Assembly (NCBI RefSeq): GCF_900111555.1
Contig: NZ_FOHZ01000002.1
Location: forward strand, 186,001 to 250,000
Reading direction: 5' to 3'
Source: Marinobacter segnicrescens
GTDB lineage: Bacteria; Pseudomonadota; Gammaproteobacteria; Pseudomonadales; Oleiphilaceae
DNA: 64,000 nucleotides
Shown: positions 43,770-53,634 of the stretch, in pieces
Layout of the letters: every line of letters starts with the position of its first letter
How positions within the stretch are numbered: position 1 is the stretch's first letter
Made by a program: the position numbers and the translations under genes
Notes under the pieces: generated by a model
Told to the model about the DNA's origin: nothing
What the model saw: only the letters and a program-made list of their open reading frames with translations
The model's database searches: none

Positions 43770-44225
43770 ATGGAGCTTGCTGACCACGCCAGCCTGATCA
43801 ACGTGACGCTGTTAAACAGCTTGATTGTGGTCGCCGTAGTGCTTATTCATCATGAGAGCCTGGTCCGGCTCAGCGGGATACTGGAAAGCCTTCACCACAC
43901 CCGCACACGACACTTCCGGCTCATAGTGGCGGTGTTCGGAATACTGATTGCCCACACGGTCCAGGTCTGGCTGTTCGCGAGTGTGTACTACTTCATGCAC
44001 CACGCAAAGGGATGGGGCGAACTTGCCGGAAACTTCTCCGGAGCATTTATCGATGCCGTGTACTTCTCCTACACCACCTTTACCACGTTGGGCTTTGGCG
44101 ACATCGAGCCGCTGGGGGCACTGAGGTATCTCACCGGGATCGAAGCATTGGCCGGGCTGGTACTAATCACCTGGAGCGCCTCTTTCCTCTACATGGAAAT
44201 GCAGCGGTACTGGCCTACCCGATAG
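43770..44225 (+). CDS. Two-pore-segment K+-channel-like protein
   Basis: A 151-residue membrane protein. Helices at about 12-28 and 50-76 precede a pore helix and a selectivity filter TTFTTLGFGD (102-111), then a last helix at 119-140. The filter reads LGFGD instead of VGYGD; GFG is found in some functional K+ channels. There is no regulatory RCK domain. It likely conducts monovalent cations across the inner membrane. It converges on the ParA-like gene. Confidence 0.82.
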   Translation: MELADHASLINVTLLNSLIVVAVVLIHHESLVRLSGILESLHHTRTRHFRLIVAVFGILIAHTVQVWLFASVYYFMHHAKGWGELAGNFSGAFIDAVYFSYTTFTTLGFGDIEPLGALRYLTGIEALAGLVLITWSASFLYMEMQRYWPTR

Positions 44226-44265
44226 TAGCATCTCGCATGGTAGACGGTGCCGTGCAAATACCGGC

Positions 44266-45027
44266 TCAAAGGTTGAGGGACCGTTTTCCCTTGCTGAAAC
44301 TACGCCACAGGAGCCGGTACGCCAGCGCCGCCGGTGAGCGGGGCGCAAACCAGTGGACGGGCTGGCGCAGTTCACCCATGCGTTCCACGTCACTGGCATA
44401 GGGAATGTAACCCGGCATCAGTTGTTCCAGTTCTTTGGGGGGCTGCTCCAGCAGTTGCCGGTGAAGCCTTTTACGGCGGTCGACCATGGTCCAGAACGGA
44501 TAGAACTTGCGTCGATCGACCTTCTTGTCGGCAATGAAAGCCTGCATCTGGTGCCAGCTGTTGAGTGACAGCCAGGTGGGCACCAGTGGAACCAGCACCC
44601 GGTCCGAGACCCGGAATACCTGTTCCGCCAGCCGCGACAGGGAAGGCGGGCAGTCCAGGACGACCAGGCCGTAATCCTCCCCCAGGGGCTCCAGCCAGTC
44701 CGCCAGGGTGTTGCGGTCGCCGTGCTTTTCCAGTTGCAGGTCAATATTGCGGAAACTGACGTCCGCGGGGATCAGGTCCAGGTTATCAATCCCGGTCGGC
44801 ACAATGGTCTTGCCGATCGGCGTCTTGCCCTTCACCAGCTTGCCCGCCTTGGGCACACGGGCGTCGCCGTCACCGGTGTTACCGAAATACCAGCTGACCG
44901 CTCCCTGGGGGTCCAGGTCCCAGAGCAGGGTGGGAATTCCGGACTCCGCAGCCAGGGCGGCAATGTTGGAGGCAGCGGCTGTTTTACCGACACCACCCTT
45001 GAGATTATGAAACGCAATGATCTTCAC
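44266..45027 (-). CDS. ParA-family ATPase without a ParB partner
   Basis: A 253-residue deviant-Walker ATPase. The P-loop is KGGVGKT (10-16) with the signature Lys10, followed by LLWDLDPQGAVSWYF (Walker A prime) and LVVLDCPPSLS (Walker B). The C-terminal third is basic. No ParB, MipZ- or Min-like partner or parS site is visible. It lies 18 bp after the RND permease gene on the same strand, so the three minus-strand genes probably share a transcript. Chromosome segregation is unlikely; positioning of a complex is possible. Confidence 0.85.
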   Translation of the reverse strand: MKIIAFHNLKGGVGKTAAASNIAALAAESGIPTLLWDLDPQGAVSWYFGNTGDGDARVPKAGKLVKGKTPIGKTIVPTGIDNLDLIPADVSFRNIDLQLEKHGDRNTLADWLEPLGEDYGLVVLDCPPSLSRLAEQVFRVSDRVLVPLVPTWLSLNSWHQMQAFIADKKVDRRKFYPFWTMVDRRKRLHRQLLEQPPKELEQLMPGYIPYASDVERMGELRQPVHWFAPRSPAALAYRLLWRSFSKGKRSLNL

Positions 45028-45045
45028 TGACCGAGCCTCGTCCGT

Positions 45046-48000
45046 TCAGGTTTCTGGCCCTTCGACCTGCCTGGTTGGGGCTCGCCACTCGTGAAACTGC
45101 TCCAGCAGTGACAGAAGGGCGGGAATAACAACCAGCACCAGCACGGTTGCCAATGCGAGACCGAAGGTGATCGACGCCGCCATGGGTATCAGGAACTGGG
45201 CCTGCAGGGACGTCTCGAACATCAGCGGCAACAGACCGCCGATGGTAGTAAGAGAGGTCAGTATAACGGCCCTTACCCTTTGTACCACCGCTTCGTTCAG
45301 TGCTTCATTAACCGCAAGCCCCTTCCGTCGCTCTGCCTGGTAGAAAGACACCAGGATAATGGCATTGTTCACCACGATACCGGACAGGCCGAACAGGCCG
45401 AACAGGGACAGCACCGTCAGCTTCAGCCCCATCAGCCAGTGCCCCAGCATTGCACCAATCAGGGCAAAGGGAATAATCGCCATGACAATCAGCGGCGTGG
45501 TCCAGGAGGCGAATACCCACACCAGCACCACGTACATCAGCGCCAGGCCTGCAATAGCGCCAACTTTCATGTCATTCAGGGTCTGTCGCTGGTCCGCCGA
45601 GCGCCCCTCAAAGCTGTACCGGACGCCCCAGGTGTCCGCCAGTTCCGGCAAGGTGTGGGTACGCAGGGACTCCAACACCTGGCCGGCGGTGGTTTCCGCC
45701 GGGTCCAGTTGGGCCGTCACTTCCACCGCCAGCTGGCCGTCGGCATGGCGCAGCGCATCAAAGCCCTGGCGGGGGCTGAGGGTGATCACCTGTTCCAGCG
45801 GCACGAAGCGACCATCAGGGAGGCGGATGGTCAGCCGTGACAGGGTGCTGACCCGCTCGCGCTGCTCCCGGGGTAACTGGACCCGGACCTCGATCTCGTC
45901 CCGGTCATCCTGGTAGATCTGCACCACCCGGCCATCAAAGGCCGCCCGCAACTGTCGCCCAACATCCAGGGTGGTCAGCCCGAGACTCTCACCCCGGGGC
46001 GAGACTTCGTAGATCAGCTGCTGCCGCCCCCAGGGCAGGTCATCCTCGGAATCAAGCACACCCGGCAGGGAGCGCATCGCTGCGGAGAGAGACTCTGCGG
46101 CCCGCTTCAGACTAATGGTATCTGCCCCGGTAAGGCGGACATTCACATCCCGGCCCGGCGGACCCGCTTGCCGTTCCGTAATCGTCAGGTTCTCCATGCC
46201 CGGGGGCAGCTGGATCCGCTCTCGCCATGCCCGCACAAACCGGGCATTGCGCACGGTGCGATCGTCAGGATCGACAAGCTCCAGCATCATGGAACCCACA
46301 TCATCACCGGAACGAGCCGAACCGTCACCGGACTGGGCGCTGCCGTGGGTGGTGACTGCGTGGAGGATCAGGTTACCCCCCAGGGCTTCCTCGGTTTCAT
46401 TGAGGGTTTCTTCCAGGTGTACCAGGAAGCGGTCCACGGTCTCCCGGTCGGTACCGGCGACAAAATTGGCATTGGCATAGAGCACGCTTGGTTCGGGCGT
46501 CGGAAAGAAACTGAAGCCGATACGGTCACCCGCCCACAGGCCGAAGGTGCCTGCGGTCAGTGTGAACAGGCTCGCCAACACGATGGAACGGTGCGCCAGT
46601 GTCCAGCGGGAAAGCCTCCGGCAGGGCCCCTGGCGGAACGCCTCAAAACGCCGGTCGAAGCCCTGTCGAATTCGTTCCAGCCGGCCAACGCGGGCACCTG
46701 GTTTACCCGGGGTAAAGGCATGGCGGAGGTGGGCCGGCAACACGATAAAGCACTCAAGCAGCGAGGCTACCAGTACACAAATCATGACAACGGGGATATC
46801 CCCCAGGATGTTACCGATGACGCCGCTGACCACCAGTAACGGCATGAACGCCGCCACGGTGGTCAGTGAAGAGGCCAGCACCGGCCACACCATGCGCTTG
46901 GCAGCCCCCTCGGACGCATAGGCGGACTGCTCCCCCATCCGGGCATGGGCATCGGCATCTTCCCCCACCACGATGGCGTCATCGACGATGACACCCAGGG
47001 CCATGATCAGGGCGAATAGCGACATCATATTGATGGAACCGCCGTACAGCCAGAGCGCACCCAGTGCGGCCATGAAAGCCGTGGGAATACCCACTGCCAC
47101 CCACAGGGCAACCCGCCCCGGCAGGAACAGGTACAGTAATATCAGCACCAATACCAACCCGCCCAGGCCGTTACTGGTCAGCAGCGAGATCCGCTGATCA
47201 ATCAGCTCCCAGGTCTGGTCATAGACTTCCAGCGACACCGTCGAGGGCAGCTGTGGCCGGGTTTCGTCCATCCACTTTTCCAGTATCTCAGCCGCACGCA
47301 GGGAATGCCCCTGCTCGGCCCTCAACAGGCGCAGCTCCACGGCGGGTTTGCCATCCTGGGTTAAAGTAACCTGTTGGTCCCGGGCCTCCTGCCGGATAAT
47401 GGCAATATCCCCCAGGCGGATCCGTTCCCGGTTGTCTGCAATGACCGAAAGGTCGGCAAAGTCCTCCGGGGAACGCCCCTGGCTGGTAGCCCGCAGCTCC
47501 CGGGTGGCATCCTGCTGCCCCATCAGCCCGGCGGGCAGGTCCCGTGACTGGGCCTGGACCCGGTCGGCAATGTCATCCAGCGACAACCCCAGGGCCTGCA
47601 ACCGCTCCACCGGCACATCGATGCTCATCTGCACTTCCGGCAGCCCGGTGATTTCGATACGGTCAATACCGGCCCGTAACAGCTCGTCCTCATAGCGATA
47701 GGCCAGGCGACGGAGTTCTTCCGGCGCCAGGTCGCCATGCATCAGCAGACGGGCCACCGGCTCATAGCGGCCAACCCGGCTGACCCGGGGTGTCTCGGCA
47801 TCTGCCGGCAGGTTACTGAACTCCTCTACCTGCTGGCGTACATCATCCACTGCCTGGATGGGCTCGGTGCCTTCCTCGAACTCCAGGGTGATACTGGCCA
47901 CCCCCTGGGCAGAGGTAGACGTCATTTTTTTCAGGCCATTGATACTCCGGAAGCGCTGCTCCAGTGGATCAGTAATGCCCTGCTCTATGTCTTCCGCCGC

Positions 48001-48177
48001 AGCCCCGCTCCAGACCACCTGGACATTGACGATATCCAGGGCAAAGGTGGGAAAGAACTGGATGTTCATGCGCATCAGGCCCAGGGCACCGGCCAGCAGC
48101 ATGAGGATCATCACCAGGTTGGCGGCAACCCGGTGGTGCACAAAGAAGCCGATAATTCCCTTGCGGCGACGGCTCAT
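45046..48177 (-). CDS. RND efflux transporter permease
   Basis: A 1043-residue inner-membrane pump with the RND layout: helix 1 at about 18-37, a large periplasmic loop, helices 2-6 (including GVIVDDAIVVGEDADAH with the proton-relay Asp pair), a second loop and helices 8-12. In helix 10 the segment GIVVNNAIILVSFYQ has Asn where AcrB has the relay Lys940, as in TriC-like permeases. It works with the adaptor encoded immediately upstream (4-bp overlap). No outer-membrane channel gene is nearby; a TolC-type protein must come from elsewhere. Substrate unknown. Confidence 0.93.
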   Translation of the reverse strand: MSRRRKGIIGFFVHHRVAANLVMILMLLAGALGLMRMNIQFFPTFALDIVNVQVVWSGAAAEDIEQGITDPLEQRFRSINGLKKMTSTSAQGVASITLEFEEGTEPIQAVDDVRQQVEEFSNLPADAETPRVSRVGRYEPVARLLMHGDLAPEELRRLAYRYEDELLRAGIDRIEITGLPEVQMSIDVPVERLQALGLSLDDIADRVQAQSRDLPAGLMGQQDATRELRATSQGRSPEDFADLSVIADNRERIRLGDIAIIRQEARDQQVTLTQDGKPAVELRLLRAEQGHSLRAAEILEKWMDETRPQLPSTVSLEVYDQTWELIDQRISLLTSNGLGGLVLVLILLYLFLPGRVALWVAVGIPTAFMAALGALWLYGGSINMMSLFALIMALGVIVDDAIVVGEDADAHARMGEQSAYASEGAAKRMVWPVLASSLTTVAAFMPLLVVSGVIGNILGDIPVVMICVLVASLLECFIVLPAHLRHAFTPGKPGARVGRLERIRQGFDRRFEAFRQGPCRRLSRWTLAHRSIVLASLFTLTAGTFGLWAGDRIGFSFFPTPEPSVLYANANFVAGTDRETVDRFLVHLEETLNETEEALGGNLILHAVTTHGSAQSGDGSARSGDDVGSMMLELVDPDDRTVRNARFVRAWRERIQLPPGMENLTITERQAGPPGRDVNVRLTGADTISLKRAAESLSAAMRSLPGVLDSEDDLPWGRQQLIYEVSPRGESLGLTTLDVGRQLRAAFDGRVVQIYQDDRDEIEVRVQLPREQRERVSTLSRLTIRLPDGRFVPLEQVITLSPRQGFDALRHADGQLAVEVTAQLDPAETTAGQVLESLRTHTLPELADTWGVRYSFEGRSADQRQTLNDMKVGAIAGLALMYVVLVWVFASWTTPLIVMAIIPFALIGAMLGHWLMGLKLTVLSLFGLFGLSGIVVNNAIILVSFYQAERRKGLAVNEALNEAVVQRVRAVILTSLTTIGGLLPLMFETSLQAQFLIPMAASITFGLALATVLVLVVIPALLSLLEQFHEWRAPTRQVEGPET

Positions 48178-49415
48178 TCAGTCTCTGCTCCCGATGCTTC
48201 CGCCACGGCGACTTTCAGGCCTTCAATGGCATTGGGCAGGTGGGTGGTGATGATGAGGTCACCCTGCTGCAACCGCTCGCTACGCACCAGGGCGTCGTAA
48301 TAGCCACCTTCCCTGAGAACTTCCCCCACCTGCTCGACCGGCACCCGGTGCATCCGCCCCTCTTCGGTCATCACATACAGACTGTCGCTCCCGTACAGGG
48401 CGCTGTAGGGCACAGCCACCACCGAATCCACCGCCGGACGAAGCACCACCAGGGGCACCATGTCGCCAGGTCGAAGGCCAGCCTGGTCTTCCCGGAGCCG
48501 GAAAAGACCCAACGGCCCCCGGGTATCGCTCTCACCCGCAAAGCCGGTCAGTGTCAACCGGAACCGCTGATCTTCTGACGTTGCCTGCACTGGCTGATCG
48601 TCCTCCAATGCTTTCTCCAGCGCCTGCGCAAACCGGGCAGGTATACGGGCACGCACTTCCAGGGCCCGGGGTTGGTAGAGGGACAACAGCGACGAATTGG
48701 CGGTCACCCGGTCACCCACAGCCACTTCAACCCGTGCTACCACGCCATCGAAAAGGGCCGTTGCGGTGGCCCGCTCAGCATCCCGCCGGGCCGCTGTCAG
48801 GGCTGCCTCGGCACGTTGCAACCTGGCTTCCAGGCTGTCCAGCCGGGCCGGGTGCTCTGCCAGGTTCTGCTCCCGCAGGGTAACCGCCAGCTCTGCTTGC
48901 TCCATGGCGTCCCGGGCAGTGTCCAAATCCCGCTGGGAAGCCAGGTTGCTACCCTGCAGCGACCGAGTACGTTCAAGTTGCCGGCGGGCGTTTTCACGAA
49001 TGGCCTGTTCCCGGGCCAGCGCCTTGCGGTCGGTTTCCACCCGGATCTGCTCACTGCGTATCTGGGCCCGCAGGTCAGCTACTTCGGCCTCCGCCTGTTG
49101 CAATGCGGGCTGCACGTCGGCGGGATCCAGGGCCACAAGCAGGTCGCCACTGGCAACACGGCTTCCCTCACTGACCGGTCGTTCCGCTATCCGGCCCGAA
49201 ACCGGTGCAGTAACGGTCATCAGGTCGGGCGCCACCACCTCGCCATAGACCGGTAGCGCCGGCTGCCAGGCGCCAAATTCGGCTTCCATCACCTGCACAG
49301 GCCAGGAGCGTTCGGTCTGACCCGCGGGCTCAGGCTCCGGACGAGTCAGCTTGAGCAACTGGAAAATGGCGATACCGGCAATGATGATAAACAGGGGGAT
49401 CAGGCGTCTGATCAT
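48174..49415 (-). CDS. RND efflux periplasmic adaptor (membrane fusion protein)
   Basis: A 413-residue adaptor. One N-terminal helix (IRRLIPLFIIIAGIAIFQLL) anchors it. The lipoyl/barrel half VVAPDLMTVTAPVSGRIAERPVSEGSRVASGD is followed by a long alpha-hairpin (about 100-205, heptad-like, rich in Glu, Ala, Arg and Gln), then the second lipoyl and beta-barrel parts, ending in GDLIITTHLPNAIEGLKV. It links the RND pump to the outer-membrane channel. A terminator-like hairpin lies in its leader at 49537-49571. Confidence 0.92.
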   Translation of the reverse strand: MIRRLIPLFIIIAGIAIFQLLKLTRPEPEPAGQTERSWPVQVMEAEFGAWQPALPVYGEVVAPDLMTVTAPVSGRIAERPVSEGSRVASGDLLVALDPADVQPALQQAEAEVADLRAQIRSEQIRVETDRKALAREQAIRENARRQLERTRSLQGSNLASQRDLDTARDAMEQAELAVTLREQNLAEHPARLDSLEARLQRAEAALTAARRDAERATATALFDGVVARVEVAVGDRVTANSSLLSLYQPRALEVRARIPARFAQALEKALEDDQPVQATSEDQRFRLTLTGFAGESDTRGPLGLFRLREDQAGLRPGDMVPLVVLRPAVDSVVAVPYSALYGSDSLYVMTEEGRMHRVPVEQVGEVLREGGYYDALVRSERLQQGDLIITTHLPNAIEGLKVAVAEASGAETE

Positions 49416-49536
49416 GGACAGGCACTCGTTGGAAAAGCGATTGCACCAGGAGACAGGTACCCGGTGCCTATTACGAACTGCACAGTATAGGTCAGCGGGC
49501 TTTAATGGAGGACAGGGGCACCTTGACCCGCATCAT

Positions 49537-49571
49537 AAAAAAAGCCCTGAACGGAAAATCCGCGCAGGGCT
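49537..49571 (-). terminator. Intrinsic terminator in the leader of the RND operon
   Basis: On the minus strand AGCCCTG and CAGGGCT close a stem with an inner GGA/TCC pair, followed by seven T. It lies 122 bp before the adaptor start codon, in a 392-bp gap between divergent operons, so no gene ends here. It must either stop a short leader transcript (attenuation) or end a small RNA started near 49615. The rest of the gap holds no supportable gene. Confidence 0.75.
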
Positions 49572-49621
49572 GAATCGGTTATGCCCGCTCTGTGGATACG
49601 GACAACCGCCATTACCGGGTC

Positions 49622-49627
49622 AGTATA
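49622..49627 (-). promoter_or_regulatory. Possible -10 box feeding the leader terminator
   Basis: TATACT on the minus strand, with transcription expected near 49615, about 70 bp before the terminator. The -35 match (ATTCCC at 17 bp) is weak. Confidence 0.3.
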
Positions 49628-49807
49628 TAACCTTCGCCGGCCCCGGGAATGAGGCAGAACGTCGCAGGCCAGCGGCGATAGTTGCGCCGGTAAACAAATG
49701 ATCCCGGACAGAAACCTGGCGGGTTCCGCTGGCATTACAGGGTATAGCGCCCTTAAGCTTGGCATAATGGTTTTCGAACCCTCGACCAATCACACACGGA
49801 CTGCGTT

Positions 49808-50872
49808 ATGTCGGCAAAGAAATGGCTCCCCTGGATCCTGGTGGCATTACTGGCAATTGCCGCAACCTGGGCCTGGAACCAATACCGTCCCGGCGAATTG
49901 CCGGACTACGTCGTCAGTGGCAATGGCCGCATTGAAGCTACGGAAATCGACATTGCCACCCGGTCCGGTGGACGATTGCTGGAGGTGATGGTCCGGGAAG
50001 GTGACTTTGTTGATGCCGGACAGTTACTTGCGCGAGTCGATACCGAAAGCCTGCAGGCCTCACTGGCGGAAGCGCAGGCCCAGGTCCAGCAAGCCCGGCA
50101 TTCCGAAATGGCCGCCGAAGCCCTGGTGTCACAAAGGGAAAGTGAAAAAGCGGCCAGCCTGTCCGTGGTGGCGCAGCGCCAGACTGAGCTGAACTCCGCC
50201 CGCAATCGCCTGAAGCGCTCCCAAGCCCTCGCTGACCGCGGCTCCATCTCCACCCAACAGCTGGAGGATGACCAGGCCGCCGTAGCCGGCGCTACAGCCG
50301 CCCTGAATGCGGCAAAGGCCCAGGTCTCCTCCATGGATGCCGCGATCGCCGCAGCCAAGGCACAGGTAGTCCAGGCGCAGTCCCTGATCAGGGCAACCGA
50401 AGCGACCGTGGAAAGACTGCAGGTAGAGATCGACGACGCGGACCTCAAGGCACCCCGTGCCGGCCGCGTACAGTACCGGGTTGCGGAACCCGGTGAGGTG
50501 CTGGCCCCCGGGGGCCGCGTGCTGAACATGATCGACATCAGCGAGGTGTTCATGACCTTCTACCTGCCGACCACCGCTGTCGGGCGGGTGGCCCTGGGCA
50601 CAGAGGTGCGGCTGGTACTGGATGCCGCACAGGATGTCATCGTACCGGCCAGGATTTCCTTTGTGGCGAGCGAGGCCCAATTCACACCAAAGACTGTCGA
50701 GACCCAGAGCGAGCGGCTCAAGTTGATGTTCCGGGTGAAGGCCAGCATTGATCCGGCACTTCTCAAAAAATACGCCCGTCAGGTGAAGACCGGGCTGCCC
50801 GGCATGGCTTACCTGCGGCTGGATGAGTCCCGGGACTGGCCAGCGGAGCTCCAGATGCCACAAGTGCAATAA
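49808..50872 (+). CDS. HlyD-family adaptor of an ABC exporter (YhiI-like)
   Basis: A 354-residue membrane fusion protein. An N-terminal helix (KKWLPWILVALLAIAATWAW) anchors it. The lipoyl motif with GRIEATEIDIATRSGGRLLEV and REGDFVDAGQLLARVD leads into a long coiled-coil hairpin (about 80-205, very Ala-, Gln- and Glu-rich), then the second lipoyl half ADLKAPRAGRVQYRVAEPGEVLAPGG. It starts the exporter operon: the RbbA-like gene follows after 3 bp. This order equals E. coli yhiI-rbbA-yhhJ. Confidence 0.88.
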   Translation: MSAKKWLPWILVALLAIAATWAWNQYRPGELPDYVVSGNGRIEATEIDIATRSGGRLLEVMVREGDFVDAGQLLARVDTESLQASLAEAQAQVQQARHSEMAAEALVSQRESEKAASLSVVAQRQTELNSARNRLKRSQALADRGSISTQQLEDDQAAVAGATAALNAAKAQVSSMDAAIAAAKAQVVQAQSLIRATEATVERLQVEIDDADLKAPRAGRVQYRVAEPGEVLAPGGRVLNMIDISEVFMTFYLPTTAVGRVALGTEVRLVLDAAQDVIVPARISFVASEAQFTPKTVETQSERLKLMFRVKASIDPALLKKYARQVKTGLPGMAYLRLDESRDWPAELQMPQVQ

Positions 50873-50875
50873 CCG

Positions 50876-53632
50876 GTGAGCCCCATGAATGGCCGCACGG
50901 ACGCCCGACCCGCTCCAGTGATCCGGCTTGACGGAGTCACCCTCCACTACCGCAAGCACCCTGCCCTGCAGGACATCACCCTTGAGGTCCCAGGCGGCTG
51001 CATGGTGGGGCTGATCGGGCCGGATGGTGTCGGAAAGTCCAGTCTGCTGTCCCTGATTGCCGGCGCCCGCGCGATCCAGCAGGGCTCGATCCATGTGCTT
51101 GGCGGTGAGATGGCGGACGCCCGCCACCGCAGGCTCACGGGTCCGCGGATCGCCTACATGCCCCAGGGGCTTGGCAAAAACCTCTACGCCACCCTGTCGG
51201 TTCAGGAGAACCTGGATTTCTTTGCCCGGTTGTTCGGCCATGAGCGGCAGGAGCGCGACCAGCGCGTCAATGAACTCCTTGCTGCCACCGGCCTGCTGGA
51301 ATTCCGTGACCGGCCCGCCGGCAAGCTGTCCGGCGGCATGAAGCAGAAGCTGGGGCTGTGCTGTGCATTGATCCATGACCCGGACCTTCTGATACTGGAC
51401 GAGCCCACCACCGGGGTCGACCCGCTCTCCCGCTCCCAGTTCTGGGCACTGGTGGAACGGGTGCGAAGCCGCCGCCCGGGCATGAGCGTGGTCATTGCCA
51501 CTGCCTACATGGAAGAGGCCGAGCGCTTTGACTGGCTGGTCGCCATGGACGAAGGCCGGGTACTGGCCACAGGGACCGCAGAGGCACTGCGGGAGCGCAC
51601 CGATACAGACACGCTGGAAGCGGCATTTATCCGCCTGCTGCCGGAAGAGAAAAGCCGCAAACACCAGGCAGTCACCATCCCGCCACGCACCAATGGAGCG
51701 GACGGACAACCCGATATCGCCATCGAGGCCGAAGGGCTGACCATGCGATTTGGCGACTTTGTGGCGGTGCAGGGCGTTAACCTGCGGGTGGAGCGGGGCG
51801 AGATCTTCGGCTTCCTGGGCTCCAACGGTTGCGGCAAGACCACCACCATGAAAATGCTGACGGGCCTGTTGCCAGCGTCGGAAGGCAATGCCCGACTGTT
51901 CGGGCACCCGGTGGATGCCACGGACCTGGATACCCGCCGCCGGGTGGGCTATATGTCCCAGTCCTTTTCCCTGTACTCGGAGCTGACCGTACGCCAGAAC
52001 CTGGAGTTACACGCCAGGCTGTTTCACCTGCCACCACACAGCATTCCCCCACGTGTTGCGGAAATGCTGGAGCGTTTTGGCCTCGAGGCTGTAGAGGACG
52101 AACTTCCCTCCGCCCTGCCCCTGGGGGTCCGGCAGAGGCTGTCCCTGGCGGTGGCAGTGATCCATCGCCCCGAGCTGCTGATACTGGATGAACCCACCTC
52201 CGGGGTGGACCCCATCGCCCGCGACCAGTTCTGGCAACTGCTGATCGACCTGTCCCGGGAAGACAGGGTAACCATCTTTATCTCCACCCATTTCATGAAC
52301 GAAGCGGAGCGCTGTGACCGGGTCTCGCTGATGCATGCCGGCCAGGTCCTGGCCAGCGACACACCCACCGCCCTCAGGGAAACCAGGGGCGCAGAAACCC
52401 TCAACGATGCCTTCGTTGCCTGGCTGGAAGAGGCCGCCGGCAAGGCTGATGAAAGCGTGGCTCCGCCAGTGGCCAGGGGCAATGAAAACGGCAGGACACC
52501 CGGACGCTTCAGCCTGCTGCGCCTGTTCAGCTACAGCCGCCGGGAAAGCCTGGAACTGCAGCGTGATCCGATCCGCGCAACCCTGGCCTTACTGGGATCG
52601 GTAATCCTGTTGGTGATCATGGGTTACGGCATCAGCATGGATGTGGAAGACATCCGCTTTGCCGTGCTGGACCGGGACCAGACCAGCACCAGTCGCCAGT
52701 ACCTGCTGAACCTCAGTGGCTCAAACTACTTTATCGAGCGCCCCCCGATTACCGACTACGGTGAACTGGACCGGCGCATGCGCAGCGGTGAACTGGAACT
52801 CGCTCTGGAGATACCGCCGGGATTCGCCCGTGACCTGCAACATGGCCGCCCGGTTGCCATGGGTGCCTGGGTGGACGGCGCCATGCCCAGCCGGGCAGAA
52901 ACCGTAGCCGGCTATCTGCAGGCGCTGCATGGCGGCTGGTTGCAGGAGCAAATGCGTTTCCAGTCCACACCCGTCAGTCAGTCTCTCTCCATCAATGTCG
53001 AAACCCGTTACCGCTACAACCCTGACGTCGCCAGCCTGGTGGCCATCGTGCCCACGGTCATCCCGCTGTTGCTGATGATGATTCCCGCCATGCTGACGGC
53101 CCTGAGCGTAGTACGGGAAAAAGAGCTGGGCTCCATTATCAACTTCTACGTTACACCGGTGACGCAGCTGGAGTTCCTGTTGGGCAAGCAGATCCCCTAC
53201 ATCGCACTGGCCATGGCGAACTTCCTGCTGCTCACCGCACTGGCGGTTTTCGCCTTTGGCGTTCCCTTCAAGGGCAGTTACCTCGCCTATGTAACCGCCG
53301 CCCTGCTCTATGTAATGGCCGCCACCGGCCTGGGGCTGCTGGTGTCCAGCTTTATGCGCAGTCAGACGGCAGCCATCTTCGGCACCACCATAATCACCCT
53401 GATACCTGCTGTGACCTTTTCCGGTATGACGACACCTGTATCGGCGCTGGAGGGTATTCCCCGGGTAATTGGTGAGATCTATCCCACCTCCCACTTCCTG
53501 ACCATCAGCAGTGGCACTTTTTCCAAGGCGCTGGGGTTTGCCGACCTGTCCGGCTCGTTCTGGCCGCTGGCGTTGTCCGTTCCCGTCATCCTGGGTCTCA
53601 GCCTGATAGCCCTGAAGAAGCAGGAGCACTGA
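50876..53632 (+). CDS. rbbA: Fused ABC exporter: two ATPase domains and a permease (RbbA-like)
   Basis: A 918-residue protein. ATPase domain 1: Walker [10 protein letters not shown] (48-56), signature [11 protein letters not shown], Walker [14 protein letters not shown]. Domain 2: GSNGCGKTT near 314, signature [14 protein letters not shown] (degenerate), Walker [14 protein letters not shown]. From about residue 555 an ABC-2 permease with six helices and the [18 protein letters not shown] extracytoplasmic part. In E. coli RbbA was described as ribosome-associated, but the domain set is that of an exporter, and the flanking adaptor and permease genes support this. Only 2 bp separate it from the next gene. 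Confidence 0.9.
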   Translation: MSPMNGRTDARPAPVIRLDGVTLHYRKHPALQDITLEVPGGCMVGLIGPDGVGKSSLLSLIAGARAIQQGSIHVLGGEMADARHRRLTGPRIAYMPQGLGKNLYATLSVQENLDFFARLFGHERQERDQRVNELLAATGLLEFRDRPAGKLSGGMKQKLGLCCALIHDPDLLILDEPTTGVDPLSRSQFWALVERVRSRRPGMSVVIATAYMEEAERFDWLVAMDEGRVLATGTAEALRERTDTDTLEAAFIRLLPEEKSRKHQAVTIPPRTNGADGQPDIAIEAEGLTMRFGDFVAVQGVNLRVERGEIFGFLGSNGCGKTTTMKMLTGLLPASEGNARLFGHPVDATDLDTRRRVGYMSQSFSLYSELTVRQNLELHARLFHLPPHSIPPRVAEMLERFGLEAVEDELPSALPLGVRQRLSLAVAVIHRPELLILDEPTSGVDPIARDQFWQLLIDLSREDRVTIFISTHFMNEAERCDRVSLMHAGQVLASDTPTALRETRGAETLNDAFVAWLEEAAGKADESVAPPVARGNENGRTPGRFSLLRLFSYSRRESLELQRDPIRATLALLGSVILLVIMGYGISMDVEDIRFAVLDRDQTSTSRQYLLNLSGSNYFIERPPITDYGELDRRMRSGELELALEIPPGFARDLQHGRPVAMGAWVDGAMPSRAETVAGYLQALHGGWLQEQMRFQSTPVSQSLSINVETRYRYNPDVASLVAIVPTVIPLLLMMIPAMLTALSVVREKELGSIINFYVTPVTQLEFLLGKQIPYIALAMANFLLLTALAVFAFGVPFKGSYLAYVTAALLYVMAATGLGLLVSSFMRSQTAAIFGTTIITLIPAVTFSGMTTPVSALEGIPRVIGEIYPTSHFLTISSGTFSKALGFADLSGSFWPLALSVPVILGLSLIALKKQEH

Positions 53633-53634
53633 CC

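Noticed and set aside
45046..48177. Loss of the proton-relay Lys in the RND permease
   Set aside because: Asn at this position is seen in other RND branches such as TriC-like pumps, so it does not indicate a dead transporter.
49502..49789. A 95-codon minus-strand frame across the RND leader terminator
   Set aside because: It covers the terminator hairpin, lacks a ribosome site and reads no known family. A shorter leader peptide starting near 49609 is imaginable but has no good support.
49755..49800. A TTCGAA-containing stretch that recalls a tRNA T-arm
   Set aside because: No matching acceptor stem, anticodon arm or D-arm can be drawn on either strand.
50129..51907. A 592-codon minus-strand frame
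   Set aside because: It is antisense to the HlyD-like and RbbA-like genes, both with clear domains. The composition is typical of a shadow frame.
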